A stretch of 64,000 nt of DNA from Mesorhizobium hawassense (GTDB taxonomy: Bacteria; Pseudomonadota; Alphaproteobacteria; Rhizobiales; Rhizobiaceae), in the NCBI RefSeq assembly GCF_003289945.1, contig NZ_QMBP01000001.1, positions 372,001-436,000 on the forward strand, written 5' to 3'. A program made the translations under genes and the position numbers. Shown here one piece after another: positions 25,394-33,464 of this stretch; the first letter of the stretch is position 1; every line of letters starts with the position of its first letter. The notes below the pieces were generated by a model. The model saw nothing but the letters and a program-made list of their open reading frames with translations, did no database searches and had not been told where the DNA came from.

Positions 25394-25432
25394 AAACGTT
25401 TGCAATTTCGAAAAAGGCGATTACAAACGTTT
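25394..25432. promoter_or_regulatory. Two LacI-type operators (AAACGTTT core)
   Basis: AAACGTTT with the central CG typical of LacI/GalR sites occurs at 25394-25401 and 25425-25432. The centres are 31 bp apart, about three helical turns, so the sites lie on the same DNA face. They stand just before the lacI-type gene, implying autoregulation, and probably control of the ABC operon that follows it. Confidence 0.7.
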
Positions 25433-25445
25433 CAACACCGCGTTC

Positions 25446-26513
25446 ATGGAGGAGCGATTGCCGGCCCGCGTCACCACGCTGAAGGAGCTAGCCGCGAGCC
25501 TCGGCCTGTCGATCACGACGGTATCGCGGGCGCTCGCCGGCCATCAGCAGATCGCCTTGAAGACGCGCGAGCGCGTCGCCCAGGCGGCACGCCAGGCCGG
25601 CTACGTGGCCAACACCGCGGCGCGCACGCTGGTTTCCGGACGCAGCGGCTTCGTCGGCCTGGTGCTGCCGATCCGCGGGCCCCACCTGGTCGATTCCTTT
25701 CTTGGCGAATTCGTCACCGGGCTCGGCGAAGGGCTGGTTGCGCATGGCGCGGATCTCATCCTCGCCACCGCCGCGCAGGACCAGGCCGAGCTTGCCGTCC
25801 TGCGTCATGTCGTCGAGTCCGGACGCGCCGACGGCGTCGTCATCACGCGCATCGCCGAGGTCGACGAACGCCTCGCTTATCTACGCAATAGGGGTTTTCC
25901 GTTCGTCGCGCATGGCCGCCTGCTCGACAGCGACTTTGCCTACAACTGGCTCGACACCGATGGCGCCCATGCCTTCGGTGAAGCCTTCGACATGCTTTAC
26001 GATCTCGGCCACCGCCATTTCGGCCTCGTGACGATTTCCGAGCCGATGACCTTCCGGCATCTGAGACAGGACGGCCTCGCCGCCGCGATCGCCCGTCGCG
26101 GCGATCCGTCCGTGCGGCTCGACGTGGCGACCGCTTCGCGCTTCGACCGGGGCGCCCGCATCCAGGCTGTCAACCGCCTGCTCCAGGGTCCTAGCCGGCC
26201 GACTGCGATCATCGCCCTGTTCGACGAACTAGCGCTGACGGTCATGGAGGAGGCGGCGCGGACCGGCCTCACGGTGCCGCGCGACCTCTCCGTCATCGGC
26301 TTCGATAATGTCTTGGCCTCAGCCTATGCGCCGCCGGGCCTCACCACTTTCGACGCCTCGATCCGCCAGTGCGCGCGCGAGATCGCGGACATGCTGCTCA
26401 CCATCATCGCTGAAAAACCGGCTGAGCCGCTGACCCGTCTGATCCGGCCGGCCCTGGTGTCGAGGGCGAGCCATGGACCCGCGCCGAGAACAAGAAAGAT
26501 GACGCCGGCGTGA
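25446..26513 (+). CDS. LacI-family transcriptional regulator
   Basis: A 355-residue LacI/GalR repressor. The helix-turn-helix and hinge occupy residues 9-60 (TLKELAASLGLSITTVSRAL ... AARTLVSGRSGFVGLVLP), and the rest is a periplasmic-binding-protein-like sugar sensor. The ATG at 25446 has no ribosome-binding site. A TTG at 25458 preceded by GGAGG is an equally good start and would give MPARVTTLKEL. It leads a plus-strand unit with the sugar ABC transporter 25 nt downstream and probably represses it until its sugar is present. Confidence 0.93.
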   Translation: MEERLPARVTTLKELAASLGLSITTVSRALAGHQQIALKTRERVAQAARQAGYVANTAARTLVSGRSGFVGLVLPIRGPHLVDSFLGEFVTGLGEGLVAHGADLILATAAQDQAELAVLRHVVESGRADGVVITRIAEVDERLAYLRNRGFPFVAHGRLLDSDFAYNWLDTDGAHAFGEAFDMLYDLGHRHFGLVTISEPMTFRHLRQDGLAAAIARRGDPSVRLDVATASRFDRGARIQAVNRLLQGPSRPTAIIALFDELALTVMEEAARTGLTVPRDLSVIGFDNVLASAYAPPGLTTFDASIRQCAREIADMLLTIIAEKPAEPLTRLIRPALVSRASHGPAPRTRKMTPA

Positions 26514-26538
26514 TGGCGTCAATCCAGGGAGGAAGAGC

Positions 26539-27810
26539 ATGACCAATGTGTTGAGGAAACTGGCGGGTGCGGCGCTGGCGCTGTCGTTTGCCCTTGGTGC
26601 TGCCCAGGCCCAGCAGGTGCTGTTCTGGTCGACGCAGGCGCGCCCTGTCGAGGAAACGCAGAAGATGCGCGACGAAGTGCTGAAGGGCTTCGACGGTCCG
26701 GTCGACTATCAGGTCGCCGAGGACGGCCCGTGGCTGACACGCCTGCAGGCCGAGTTGCAGGCAGGCTCCGGCACCATCGGCCTGCTCGGCGGCCTGCATG
26801 GCGACTTCTCCACGGTCGGCGCCAACCTCGTCGATCTCTCCGCTGTCGATGTCGGCGGAGTCAAAGTCAACGAGGCCTACAAGAAGCTCGGCACGCTCGG
26901 CACCGGCGAGCAGAAATATATGCCCTGGATGCAGGCCACCTATCTGATGGCCGCGAACAAGCAGGCGCTGCAATATCTGCCGCCCGGTGTCGATCTCAAG
27001 ACCATCACCTATGACCAGCTGATCGAATGGTCGAAGACCATCGCCGAAAAGACCGGCTCGCCGAAATTCGGCTTTCCTGCCGGTCCGAAGGGGCTGAAGC
27101 ACCGCTTCTTCGAAGGCTTTCTCTACCCGTCCTACACCGGCTCGATGGTCACCAAGTTCCGTTCCGCAGAGGCCGAGACCGCCTGGAACAAGTTCAAGGA
27201 GCTTTGGCAGTACACCAATCCGAACTCGACCAATTACGCCTTCATGCAGGAGCCGCTGCTGTCGGGTGAAGTGTGGATTGCGTTCGACCATGTCGCGCGC
27301 CTCGCCGATGCCTTCAACCAGAAGCCTGACGACTTCGTCGCCTTCCCGGCGCCGGCCGGTCCTGCCGGTCGCGGCTTCATGCCGGTGGTGGCCGGCGTCG
27401 CCATCCCGAAGACCTCGCCCGACATGGCCAAGGCCAAGGCGCTGGTCGCCTATATGTTGAAGCCGGAGACGCAGATCGCGACGCTGAAGGCGACCAACTT
27501 TTTCCCTGTCGTCGACGTCAAGCTGCCCGACGACATGCCTGCCTCGGTGAAGGCTTTCGGCCCGGCGATCGCCACCATGACCGGCGCGCCCGACGCGCTG
27601 CCGGCGTTGCTGCCGATGGGGCTGGGCGATCTCGGCGGCAAGTTCAACCAGGTCTACACCGACAGCTTCGAGCGCATCGTGCTTGGCGGCGAGGACGTGC
27701 ATGGCGTGCTCGAAGAACAGGCTGCCGCGCTCAAGGCGATCATCGACCAGGCCAAGGCGCCGTGCTGGGCGCCCGACAAGCCGTCCGAGGGGGCTTGCCC
27801 GGTAGACTGA
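26539..27810 (+). CDS. Sugar ABC transporter substrate-binding protein
   Basis: A 423-residue extracellular solute-binding protein of the CUT1-type family. The signal peptide spans residues 1-25 or so (LAGAALALSFALGAAQA, cut before QQ). The mature part shows family features such as TVGANLVDL and YMPWMQATYLMAANKQAL. It delivers a sugar or oligosaccharide to the two permeases encoded next. GGAGGAAGAGC upstream of the ATG is a strong ribosome-binding site. The sugar is unknown; the downstream GH63-like enzyme suggests an alpha-glucoside or mannosyl-type compound. Confidence 0.92.
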   Translation: MTNVLRKLAGAALALSFALGAAQAQQVLFWSTQARPVEETQKMRDEVLKGFDGPVDYQVAEDGPWLTRLQAELQAGSGTIGLLGGLHGDFSTVGANLVDLSAVDVGGVKVNEAYKKLGTLGTGEQKYMPWMQATYLMAANKQALQYLPPGVDLKTITYDQLIEWSKTIAEKTGSPKFGFPAGPKGLKHRFFEGFLYPSYTGSMVTKFRSAEAETAWNKFKELWQYTNPNSTNYAFMQEPLLSGEVWIAFDHVARLADAFNQKPDDFVAFPAPAGPAGRGFMPVVAGVAIPKTSPDMAKAKALVAYMLKPETQIATLKATNFFPVVDVKLPDDMPASVKAFGPAIATMTGAPDALPALLPMGLGDLGGKFNQVYTDSFERIVLGGEDVHGVLEEQAAALKAIIDQAKAPCWAPDKPSEGACPVD

Positions 27811-27825
27811 CCGATCCTCCCGAGG

Positions 27826-27856
27826 GGCGCCCGGAGTTTGTTGCACTCCGGGCGCC
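27826..27856 (+). other. Hairpin between binding-protein and permease genes
   Basis: Perfect 12-bp stem GGCGCCCGGAGT / ACTCCGGGCGCC with a 7-nt loop. It lies right after the binding-protein stop. Such hairpins often protect the upstream mRNA, giving more binding protein than permease. Confidence 0.65.
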
Positions 27857-27896
27857 GGACCGTCGCGCTCGACGGCGGCGCGTAAGGACAAACACC

Positions 27897-28742
27897 ATGA
27901 ACGGCAAGGCTCTGCCCTATCTGCTGCTGATGCCCGCGACTTTGTTTCTGTGCGTCTTCTTCCTCTATCCGTTCGCGCTGGTCGCCTTCGAGGCAGTGAC
28001 CCGCGACGGCGCCTTCACGCTCGACAATTTCCGCACCATGGCCGGCAGCTGGAAATTTCCGGTCACCGTGAGCAACACGCTGCTGCTTGCCGCGATCGTG
28101 GTGCCGATCCAGCTCGCCATGGCGCTCTTGATGGCAAGCGTCGTGTCGCGGCTGGAGACCGGACGCAGCGTGGCACTTTACATCTTCGCCATCCCGCTTG
28201 GCATTTCCGACCTTGCCGCCGGGCTGATCTGGCTTGCCATCTTCGACCAGTCCGGCTTCCTCAACACGCTGCTCTCGACGCTTGGCATCGTCGACCGGCC
28301 GATCATGTTTCTCGGCTACCAGGACAAGCTCACCATCTTCGTTGCCGTGGCGCTGGCCGAGATCTGGCGCGCCACCGCGATCATGATGGTCATCCTCGTC
28401 GCCGGCATGGGGCTGATCCCCAAGGAATATTGCGAGGCGGCTGAAGTGTTCGGCGCCGGCCCGTGGAAGCGCTTCATCCGCATTACGCTTCCGCTGCTTC
28501 GCCCCAGCCTGCAGACGGCGATCATCTTGCGCGTCATCCTCGCCTTCGAGGTCTTCGCCGTGGTCGCGGCGCTCGGCGGAACGAACCTGCCGGTGCTGAT
28601 GGGTGAGACGTACAACTGGCAGTTCACGCTGCAGGACCGCAATGTCGCCGCCGCCTCGGCACTGCTCATCCTCGCCATCTCGATTGGCTTCACGCTGTTC
28701 TTCCTCAGAGTGCTGCGCGTGCCCAAGGAAGCCCGGATATGA
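27897..28742 (+). CDS. Sugar ABC transporter permease 1
   Basis: A 281-residue inner-membrane permease of the MalF/UgpA type with six predicted membrane segments. The EAA loop (EYCEAAEVFGAGPWKRFIRITLPLL) that docks the ATPase is clear. The ATG at 27897 follows TAAGGACA; an earlier in-frame start would run through the intercistronic hairpin. It forms a heterodimer with the next gene product. Confidence 0.93.
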   Translation: MNGKALPYLLLMPATLFLCVFFLYPFALVAFEAVTRDGAFTLDNFRTMAGSWKFPVTVSNTLLLAAIVVPIQLAMALLMASVVSRLETGRSVALYIFAIPLGISDLAAGLIWLAIFDQSGFLNTLLSTLGIVDRPIMFLGYQDKLTIFVAVALAEIWRATAIMMVILVAGMGLIPKEYCEAAEVFGAGPWKRFIRITLPLLRPSLQTAIILRVILAFEVFAVVAALGGTNLPVLMGETYNWQFTLQDRNVAAASALLILAISIGFTLFFLRVLRVPKEARI

Positions 28743-28755
28743 AGGAGGCGCGGAT

Positions 28756-29601
28756 ATGAGCGTCGCCGCGGAGGCGCCGGTTGCCGTGGCCGCCGACGCC
28801 CGCAGGGCCGGCGACTGGCTGCTCGTCGCCACCGCCGTCCTGCTGTGCGTCTGGGTGCTGCTGCCGATCTATCTGCTGATCGTCAACGCGCTGTCGTCGC
28901 CGGATCAGGTCACCGCCTTTCCCAAGCGCTTTTTTCCATCCTTCGATGTCGGCAGCCTGTCCTTCTTCATCAACTTCGCCGGTGTCGCCAGGGCGCTGTG
29001 GAACTCGGTCCTCGTCGCCACGCTGACGATGATCCTGTCGATCGGCTTCGGCGCGCCGGCCGGCTACGCGCTGTCGCGCTTCGACTTTCCGGGCAAGGGC
29101 ACGTTCCGTTTCCTGGTGCTGATGACCCGCGCCTTCCCGCTGCCGCTGCTCGCGCTGCCGCTGGCGGTGATGTTCATCCGCACCGGCCTCGACGACACCG
29201 CGATCGGTCTGGCGCTGGTGCACACAACGCTGGCGCTGCCCTTCGCCGTGCTCATCACCTTCTCGCTGTTTTCCGGCATACCGGTCGAACTCGAGGAGGC
29301 GGCCTGGACGCTCGGCTGCACCCGATGGCAGGCCTTTCGCAAGGTGATCCTGCCGCTGGCGCTGCCGGGCGTCGCAGCCTCGGCAGTGTTCGCCTTCACC
29401 ATCTCTTGGAACGAGGTGTTCGCCGCCGCCGTGCTCACCATCGAGAACCGCACGCTGACGGCCTTCCTGCTGCAGAGCCTCGGCGAGTCGCCGCTCTACC
29501 TCAAATTCGCAGGCGGCGCGGCCCTGGTCGTGCCGGCGCTGATCTTCATCTTCGCCGTCCGGAAATACCTGTTCGCCATGTGGGGGATCGCCAACCGATG
29601 A
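28756..29601 (+). CDS. Sugar ABC transporter permease 2
   Basis: A 281-residue MalG/UgpE-type permease with six membrane segments. The EAA motif reads ELEEAAWTLGCTRWQAFRKV, and the C-terminus is the usual short cytoplasmic tail. The start at 28756 has a strong GAAGGAGG site. It begins 13 nt after permease 1. Confidence 0.93.
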   Translation: MSVAAEAPVAVAADARRAGDWLLVATAVLLCVWVLLPIYLLIVNALSSPDQVTAFPKRFFPSFDVGSLSFFINFAGVARALWNSVLVATLTMILSIGFGAPAGYALSRFDFPGKGTFRFLVLMTRAFPLPLLALPLAVMFIRTGLDDTAIGLALVHTTLALPFAVLITFSLFSGIPVELEEAAWTLGCTRWQAFRKVILPLALPGVAASAVFAFTISWNEVFAAAVLTIENRTLTAFLLQSLGESPLYLKFAGGAALVVPALIFIFAVRKYLFAMWGIANR

Positions 29602-29622
29602 CGTGCGAGACGGAGAACGATC

Positions 29623-30663
29623 ATGGCTGAAATCGCCATCAAGGGAGTGGCCAAGCGCTTCGGCGGTTTCACCGCGCTGCATCAGGTCGACCTCGCCATC
29701 GCCGACCAGGAATTCATGGTGCTGCTCGGCGCCTCCGGCTGCGGCAAGACCACGCTGCTCAGGATCGTTGCCGGGCTGGAGACGCCAAGCCAGGGCGAGG
29801 TCTGGATCGGCGGCCGCCGCGTCGACCATCTGCCGCCACGCGAGCGCGGCATCGCCATGGTGTTCCAGAACTATGCCGTCTTCCCGCATCTGACCGTGTT
29901 CGAGAACATCGCCTTCGGCCTGCGCATGAAGAAATTGCCGCAGCAGGAAGTCGAGCGCCGCGTCAACCGCACCGCCGAGCTGATGCATATCGAGCAGCTT
30001 CTGAAGCGCTACTCAGGCCAGCTCTCCGGCGGCCAGCGCCAGCGCGTCGCCGTCGCCCGCGCGCTCGCCGTGGAGCCTGACGTCATCCTGATGGACGAGC
30101 CGCTGTCCAACCTCGACGCGCTGCTGCGGCTGGAGATGCGCGCCGAACTGAAGGGCGTGCTCGCGGCCTCGAAGACCACGACCATTTACGTCACCCACGA
30201 CCAGGTCGAGGCGATGAGCCTCGCCGACCGCATCGCCGTCATGCATCAGGGCCGCATCGTCCAGGCAGCGTCTCCGGTCGAGGTCTACCGCGATCCGGCG
30301 GCCCGCTTCGTCGGCTCCTTCATCGGCAACCCGCCGATGAATTTCCTGCCCGCGTCCAAGGCCGCGAACGGCGGCTGGAGCGTTGCCGGGCTGACGCTGC
30401 CCGGCCCGAGATCGGAAAGGCAGAATATCGAATTCGCCATCCGGCCCGAGGACGTCGATGCCGGCGACGACGGGTTGCAGGCCACGGTGCGCGTCATCGA
30501 ACCGCTCGGACCCCACACGCTGGTCACTTGCGACGTCGAGGGCGGCCTGTTCCGTGCCGTCCTGGACTCCGGCGCCACCGTTGCCGTGGGCGACCGCCTG
30601 CGGCTTGCTCCCAAGCCCGACCGCATCCGCTGGTTCGATCCCGAAACCACCAATGCCCTCTGA
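29623..30663 (+). CDS. Sugar ABC transporter ATP-binding protein (MalK/UgpC type)
   Basis: A 346-residue ATPase for the preceding permeases. Walker A is GASGCGKTT, the Q-loop lies in VFQNYAVFPH, the signature is LSGGQRQR, Walker B is VILMDEPLSNLD and the switch histidine is in VTHDQ. The C-terminal 110 residues are a TOBE/regulatory domain. It starts 21 nt after the second permease gene. Confidence 0.95.
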   Translation: MAEIAIKGVAKRFGGFTALHQVDLAIADQEFMVLLGASGCGKTTLLRIVAGLETPSQGEVWIGGRRVDHLPPRERGIAMVFQNYAVFPHLTVFENIAFGLRMKKLPQQEVERRVNRTAELMHIEQLLKRYSGQLSGGQRQRVAVARALAVEPDVILMDEPLSNLDALLRLEMRAELKGVLAASKTTTIYVTHDQVEAMSLADRIAVMHQGRIVQAASPVEVYRDPAARFVGSFIGNPPMNFLPASKAANGGWSVAGLTLPGPRSERQNIEFAIRPEDVDAGDDGLQATVRVIEPLGPHTLVTCDVEGGLFRAVLDSGATVAVGDRLRLAPKPDRIRWFDPETTNAL

Positions 30664-30679
30664 AAGACCTCGATCCCCT

Positions 30680-31957
30680 ATGACCGCATCCGCCGCAAAA
30701 GACATCATTGCCCGCGCCGTCGAGGTGCTGAAGGAAAACGACCACGGCGACTACACCGTCCCGACGAAGGGGCTCTACCCGTTCCAGTGGAATTGGGATT
30801 CCTGCCTGACGGCGCTTGGCCTCGCCCATTATGACGAGGCGCGCGCCTGGACCGAGATCGAGACCCTGTTCGCGCATCAATGGCCCGACGGCATGGTGCC
30901 GCATATCGTCTTCCATGTCTGGAACGATGGTTATTTTCCGGGGCCCGAGGTCTGGCGCACCGGCCGCCCGACGGCGACGTCCGGCATCACCCAGCCGGCC
31001 GTCGCCGGCTTTGCCGTGCGCCGCCTGTTCGACCGGGCGCGCGACAGGAAACTTGCCGCGGCGCGTGCTCGCGCGCTGCTACCCAGGATCGACGCCTGGC
31101 ATCGCTGTTTCTATGAGAACCGCGACCCCAAGGGGGAGGGGCTGGTTGCGATCGTCCATCCTTGGGAGTCCGGTCGCGACAACTCCATCGATTGGGATGA
31201 AGCCTTCGAGCGCGTGCCGACCGAAGGCGTCGAGCCCTACACCCGCCGCGACACTTTGCACGCCGATCCGGCGCACCGTCCGACCCAGGCGCAATACGAC
31301 CGCTATCTCTGGCTGGTGCAGCATTTTCGCGGGCTGGGATGGGATAATGCCAGGCTGCACGACGCCTCGCCGTTCCAGATCGTCGATCCCGGCTTCAACG
31401 CCATCCTGATCCGCGCCTGCGCCGACCTTGCCGATCTCGCCGAGGCGCTCGGCGAAACCAGGATCGCCGATGCCAATCGAGCCCGTGCCGTAAGAGGCCT
31501 TGCGGCGATGGAGCGGCTGTGGAGCGAGGCGCACGGCCAGTATCTGTGTCTCGACCGCATAACCGGCAAGCTTGTCGACAGCGCCTCCGTTGGCGGCATC
31601 CTGGCCGCCTTCGCCGCCATCCCGCAGGCGCGCGCCGCGGCGATCGCCGCAACGGTCGAACGCCTCGCCGGCAAGGCGCGTCACGTCGTCCCCTCGCACG
31701 ATCCCGGCGATCCGCGCTTCGACGCCAAGCGCTACTGGCGCGGTCCGGTCTGGCTGGTGGTCAACTATATGGTCGCCGACGGGCTTCTGGCAGCCGGCCA
31801 CGTTGAGGTCGCCCGGCGTATCACCCAGTCCAGTCTCGACCTGATCACCGAAAGCGGCTTCGCCGAATATTACGACCCGCTCACCGGCGAGCCGCTCGGC
31901 GGCGGCCGCTTCACCTGGACGGCGGCGATGGTCATAGAGTTTTTGCGCGAAATGTAA
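30680..31957 (+). CDS. GH63/MGH1-like glycoside hydrolase
   Basis: A 425-residue (alpha/alpha)6-type glycosidase related to GH63 and mannosylglycerate hydrolases. Typical sequences are PFQWNWDSC near the N-terminus, WDSCLTALG, HPWESGRDNSIDWDEA and RYWRGPVWLVVNYM, which carry the acidic catalytic residues of the clan. It has no signal peptide, so it would hydrolyse the imported sugar in the cytoplasm. It is the last gene of the ABC operon. An in-frame ATG at 30653 inside the ATPase gene is an alternative start; neither has a strong ribosome-binding site. Confidence 0.85.
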   Translation: MTASAAKDIIARAVEVLKENDHGDYTVPTKGLYPFQWNWDSCLTALGLAHYDEARAWTEIETLFAHQWPDGMVPHIVFHVWNDGYFPGPEVWRTGRPTATSGITQPAVAGFAVRRLFDRARDRKLAAARARALLPRIDAWHRCFYENRDPKGEGLVAIVHPWESGRDNSIDWDEAFERVPTEGVEPYTRRDTLHADPAHRPTQAQYDRYLWLVQHFRGLGWDNARLHDASPFQIVDPGFNAILIRACADLADLAEALGETRIADANRARAVRGLAAMERLWSEAHGQYLCLDRITGKLVDSASVGGILAAFAAIPQARAAAIAATVERLAGKARHVVPSHDPGDPRFDAKRYWRGPVWLVVNYMVADGLLAAGHVEVARRITQSSLDLITESGFAEYYDPLTGEPLGGGRFTWTAAMVIEFLREM

Positions 31958-31981
31958 GCGCCCTTTTATTGGGGCGTAAAC

Positions 31982-32017
31982 TTTGCGACGACTGGAGCTA
32001 CACCGGCGCGTCGCAAA
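31982..32017. promoter_or_regulatory. Inverted repeat TTTGCGACG-N18-CGTCGCAAA before the SWIM gene
   Basis: Perfect 9-bp inverted repeat in the short region between the GH63-like gene and the five-gene SWIM-MoxR-VWA block. It could be an operator or a transcript hairpin controlling the block. Its presence argues that SWIM translation starts downstream of it rather than at the TTG at 31983. Confidence 0.5.
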
Positions 32018-32063
32018 CGGCTATCTATCGTTGCGGAATCATGCTTCGGGGGTGAGGCGCGGC

Positions 32064-33464
32064 TTGCAGCTGGATTTGAAAACAATCGAGGCGCTTGCTC
32101 CCGACCAGGCCTCGCTTGGCGCAGCCGCGAAGCTGACCAAGCGCTCGAACTGGCCCCGGCTTGAAGCGTATGAGCATCTGCCGCTGATCTGGGGCGAATG
32201 CCAGGGCTCGGGCTCCAATCCCTACCGCGTTGCCTTCGACACGTCGGATCACGGCTATAAATGCACCTGTCCCTCGCGGAAATTCCCCTGCAAGCACATA
32301 CTGGCGCTGGCGTGGATCGGCGCCACGGCACCAGACAGCTTCGCGCTCGTCGACCAGACGCCCGACTGGGTCAACGATTGGCTCGGCCGGCGCCGCAAGC
32401 CCGGCCAGTCTCCAATACCGGCCGCGGCCGGTTCCGAGGGCAAAAGCATCGACGAAGCCACGCGGCCCGCGGAAAGCGCGCCGGTAGAGGACACGGCTGC
32501 CGCGGAACGCCGCGAGGCGACGCAGCGCAAGCGGGCGGAGGACACGCGAAGCGCGGTTTCTGCCGCGCTTGACGAGCTCGACCAGTGGATCGCCGACCAA
32601 CTGCGGCTCGGCCTTGCCGGCTTTGTCGATGCCTCGAGCGAGCGCTGCCGCCGCATCGCGGCGAGGCTTGTCGACCTGAAGGCGACGGCGCTCGCCGGTC
32701 GCATCGACGAATTGCCGGCGCGGCTGATGGCGCTGCGCGGCGAGGAGCGGCCGGACGCTGCGATCCGCGAGCTGGGCAAGCTGGTGCTGCTTGCCAAGGC
32801 CTGGCGCGCCGCGCCCGACGATGCCGAATTGAAACGTCTGGTCTCGACATCGGAGACGCGCGACCAGATCCTCGCCAATCCCGATGCGATCCAAGTGGAA
32901 AGTGACTGGGAAGTGCTCGGCGAGAAGATCGAGACCCGCCGCGACGGCCTCGTCAGCCACGCGACCTGGCTGTTAGATCTTGGGAGCACAACCCCGCGCT
33001 TTGCTCTGTTGCTCGATTTCTTCCCGGCTTCGGCCGGCCGGCGGTCCGGTGCTTTCGCGCCAGGGGACCGCTTCAAAGCGAGGCTGGTGTTCTATCCGTC
33101 GCGCAATCCGCTCCGGGCCCTGGTCGCGGAACGGCTGGGCGATGTGGTGGCCGGTGCATGGCCAGTGTTCGCTCCGAACACGGCCGGCGATCCGCTGGCC
33201 GCCTATGCCGCCTTTCAGGACGGCGCGCCATGGCTGGCCGAATGCCCGGTCATCCTGCCGGCCGGTGCGATCGCGCTGGACGAAAAGGAGGGCGCCTGGT
33301 GGCAGGCGGCAAGCGATCCGCACGGCATTGCCCTGCCTGTCGCGGGCTCCGTCAGCCAGACTTTGCTTGGGCTGGATCTCGCGGCGACGGCAGCGCTCTG
33401 GAACGGCGCCAGGCTCGAGCTTCTGGCCTCGCAAAGCAGCATCGGGAGGCTCGATCTGTCATGA
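32064..33464 (+). CDS. SWIM zinc-finger protein (YehQ-like)
   Basis: A 466-residue cytoplasmic protein. The SWIM zinc-binding motif CTCPSRKFPCKH (C67, C69, C76, H78) lies near the N-terminus, followed by an alanine/glutamate-rich linker and a long helical and mixed C-terminal region. SWIM motifs bind DNA or proteins. The TTG at 32064 is chosen because GGTGAGG precedes it and family members begin at this point (QLDLKTIEALAPDQAS); GTG at 32052 and TTG at 31983 are also in frame. Its stop overlaps the next ATG by 4 nt. The gene resembles E. coli yehQ in its gene neighbourhood. Function is not established. Confidence 0.85.
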   Translation: MQLDLKTIEALAPDQASLGAAAKLTKRSNWPRLEAYEHLPLIWGECQGSGSNPYRVAFDTSDHGYKCTCPSRKFPCKHILALAWIGATAPDSFALVDQTPDWVNDWLGRRRKPGQSPIPAAAGSEGKSIDEATRPAESAPVEDTAAAERREATQRKRAEDTRSAVSAALDELDQWIADQLRLGLAGFVDASSERCRRIAARLVDLKATALAGRIDELPARLMALRGEERPDAAIRELGKLVLLAKAWRAAPDDAELKRLVSTSETRDQILANPDAIQVESDWEVLGEKIETRRDGLVSHATWLLDLGSTTPRFALLLDFFPASAGRRSGAFAPGDRFKARLVFYPSRNPLRALVAERLGDVVAGAWPVFAPNTAGDPLAAYAAFQDGAPWLAECPVILPAGAIALDEKEGAWWQAASDPHGIALPVAGSVSQTLLGLDLAATAALWNGARLELLASQSSIGRLDLS

